Assembly: GCF_014252955.1 (NCBI RefSeq)
Contig: NZ_JACMIA010000002.1
Location: 1 to 64,000, forward strand
Length of the DNA: 64,000 bases
DNA from: Stappia sp. 28M-7
Lineage (GTDB): Bacteria > Pseudomonadota > Alphaproteobacteria > Rhizobiales > Stappiaceae
Direction of reading: 5' to 3'
Shown: positions 63,782-64,000 of the stretch, in pieces
Numbering within the stretch: position 1 is the first letter of the stretch
How the letters are laid out: each line of letters opens with the position of its first letter
Translations under genes and position numbers: made by a program
The notes under the pieces: generated by a model
The model's input: the letters and a program-made list of their open reading frames with translations, nothing else
What the model was told of the DNA's origin: nothing
Database searches by the model: none

Positions 63782-64000
63782 CCCTTCAACTCCCGCGCTT
63801 CTTCCATCTCGACCGATCCGCGCACCCGGAACCGCGCGATGGCGATGGCAAAGCCGACCGCCATTTCGACCGCCATCACCGCCATCACGATCAGCACGAA
63901 CATCTGACCGGCCGGTTCATCGGGATGCAAATAGCGCCAGAAGGCCACCAGATTGACCAGTGCCGCGGCCAAAATCAGTTCGACCCCCATGATGATCATC
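63778..64000 (-). CDS. nuoK: NADH-quinone oxidoreductase subunit K, partial
   Basis: About 74 C-terminal residues; the 5' end lies beyond the window. MGVELILAAALVNLVAFWRYL carries the conserved Glu of NuoK helix 2, and MVEMAVGFAIAI-like AVEMAVGFAIAIARF the second. So the nuo genes of a (probably second) complex I continue to the right. Confidence 0.9.
   Translation of the reverse strand, partial: MIIMGVELILAAALVNLVAFWRYLHPDEPAGQMFVLIVMAVMAVEMAVGFAIAIARFRVRGSVEMEEARELKG

Overview
The window is GC-rich with dense, mostly minus-strand operons and many 4-bp ATGA stop/start overlaps. Gene content (NtrC-type hydrogenase regulator, IS families, second Nuo set, arginine deiminase genes) suggests an alphaproteobacterium, probably Rhodobacterales or Hyphomicrobiales. 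The species and the replicon (chromosome or plasmid) cannot be told from the sequence alone.

Region 1 (about 0.26-16.8 kb) is a complete [NiFe] uptake hydrogenase locus. HupS (320 aa, no Tat signal) and HupL (532 aa, short C-terminal tail after the last nickel ligands) match the cytosolic group 2a type known from cyanobacterial HupSL and mycobacterial Huc. Downstream come two paralogous four-cysteine proteins, a maturation protease and an unknown protein. A second unit follows: a TPR protein, two tiny membrane proteins, a NifU-Rieske fusion, an NHL-repeat protein and hypF-C-D-E-hupE-hypA-hypB. A perfect sigma-54 promoter lies before hupS, and a sigma-54 activator gene (HupR/HoxA type) with a small zinc-ribbon gene lies upstream.

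Region 2 (17-26.8 kb) is an insertion-sequence pile-up. An IS5-family element is interrupted by an IS110-family element, itself interrupted by an IS21-family element with an 8-bp target duplication. A second IS110 element, an IS903-type element and another IS5 element follow, with remnants of host genes between them.

Region 3 (26.8-58.8 kb) is a stress/low-oxygen accessory island: ion channel, NhaA antiporter, APC permease, an IS1380 element, PRPP synthetase, AMP-phosphorylase-like enzyme, beta-CASP nuclease, small metal-binding proteins, phospholipase D, CBS/BON protein, lone Rieske protein, a deleted fabI, a DUF3141 protein, two cysteine-tailed ECF-like sigma factors, cyclopropane fatty acid synthase, archaeal-type GAPDH, arginine deiminase operon, copper-type P-ATPase and patatin. 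Seven promoters of one type, TGTAA(C/T)G-N15-CGTC, lie before seven units of this island. This strongly suggests a single ECF-sigma regulon. It is the most interesting system in the window: the sigma factors have C-x2-C-x7-C-x-C tails, and one regulon member is a copper-type ATPase.

Region 4 (59-64 kb) holds nuoN, nuoM, nuoL and a partial nuoK of complex I, running off the window end.

Taken together the genes provide H2 oxidation, arginine fermentation, proton/sodium balance, membrane lipid remodelling and metal defence, which fits an organism meeting starvation or low oxygen. This functional synthesis is inference.
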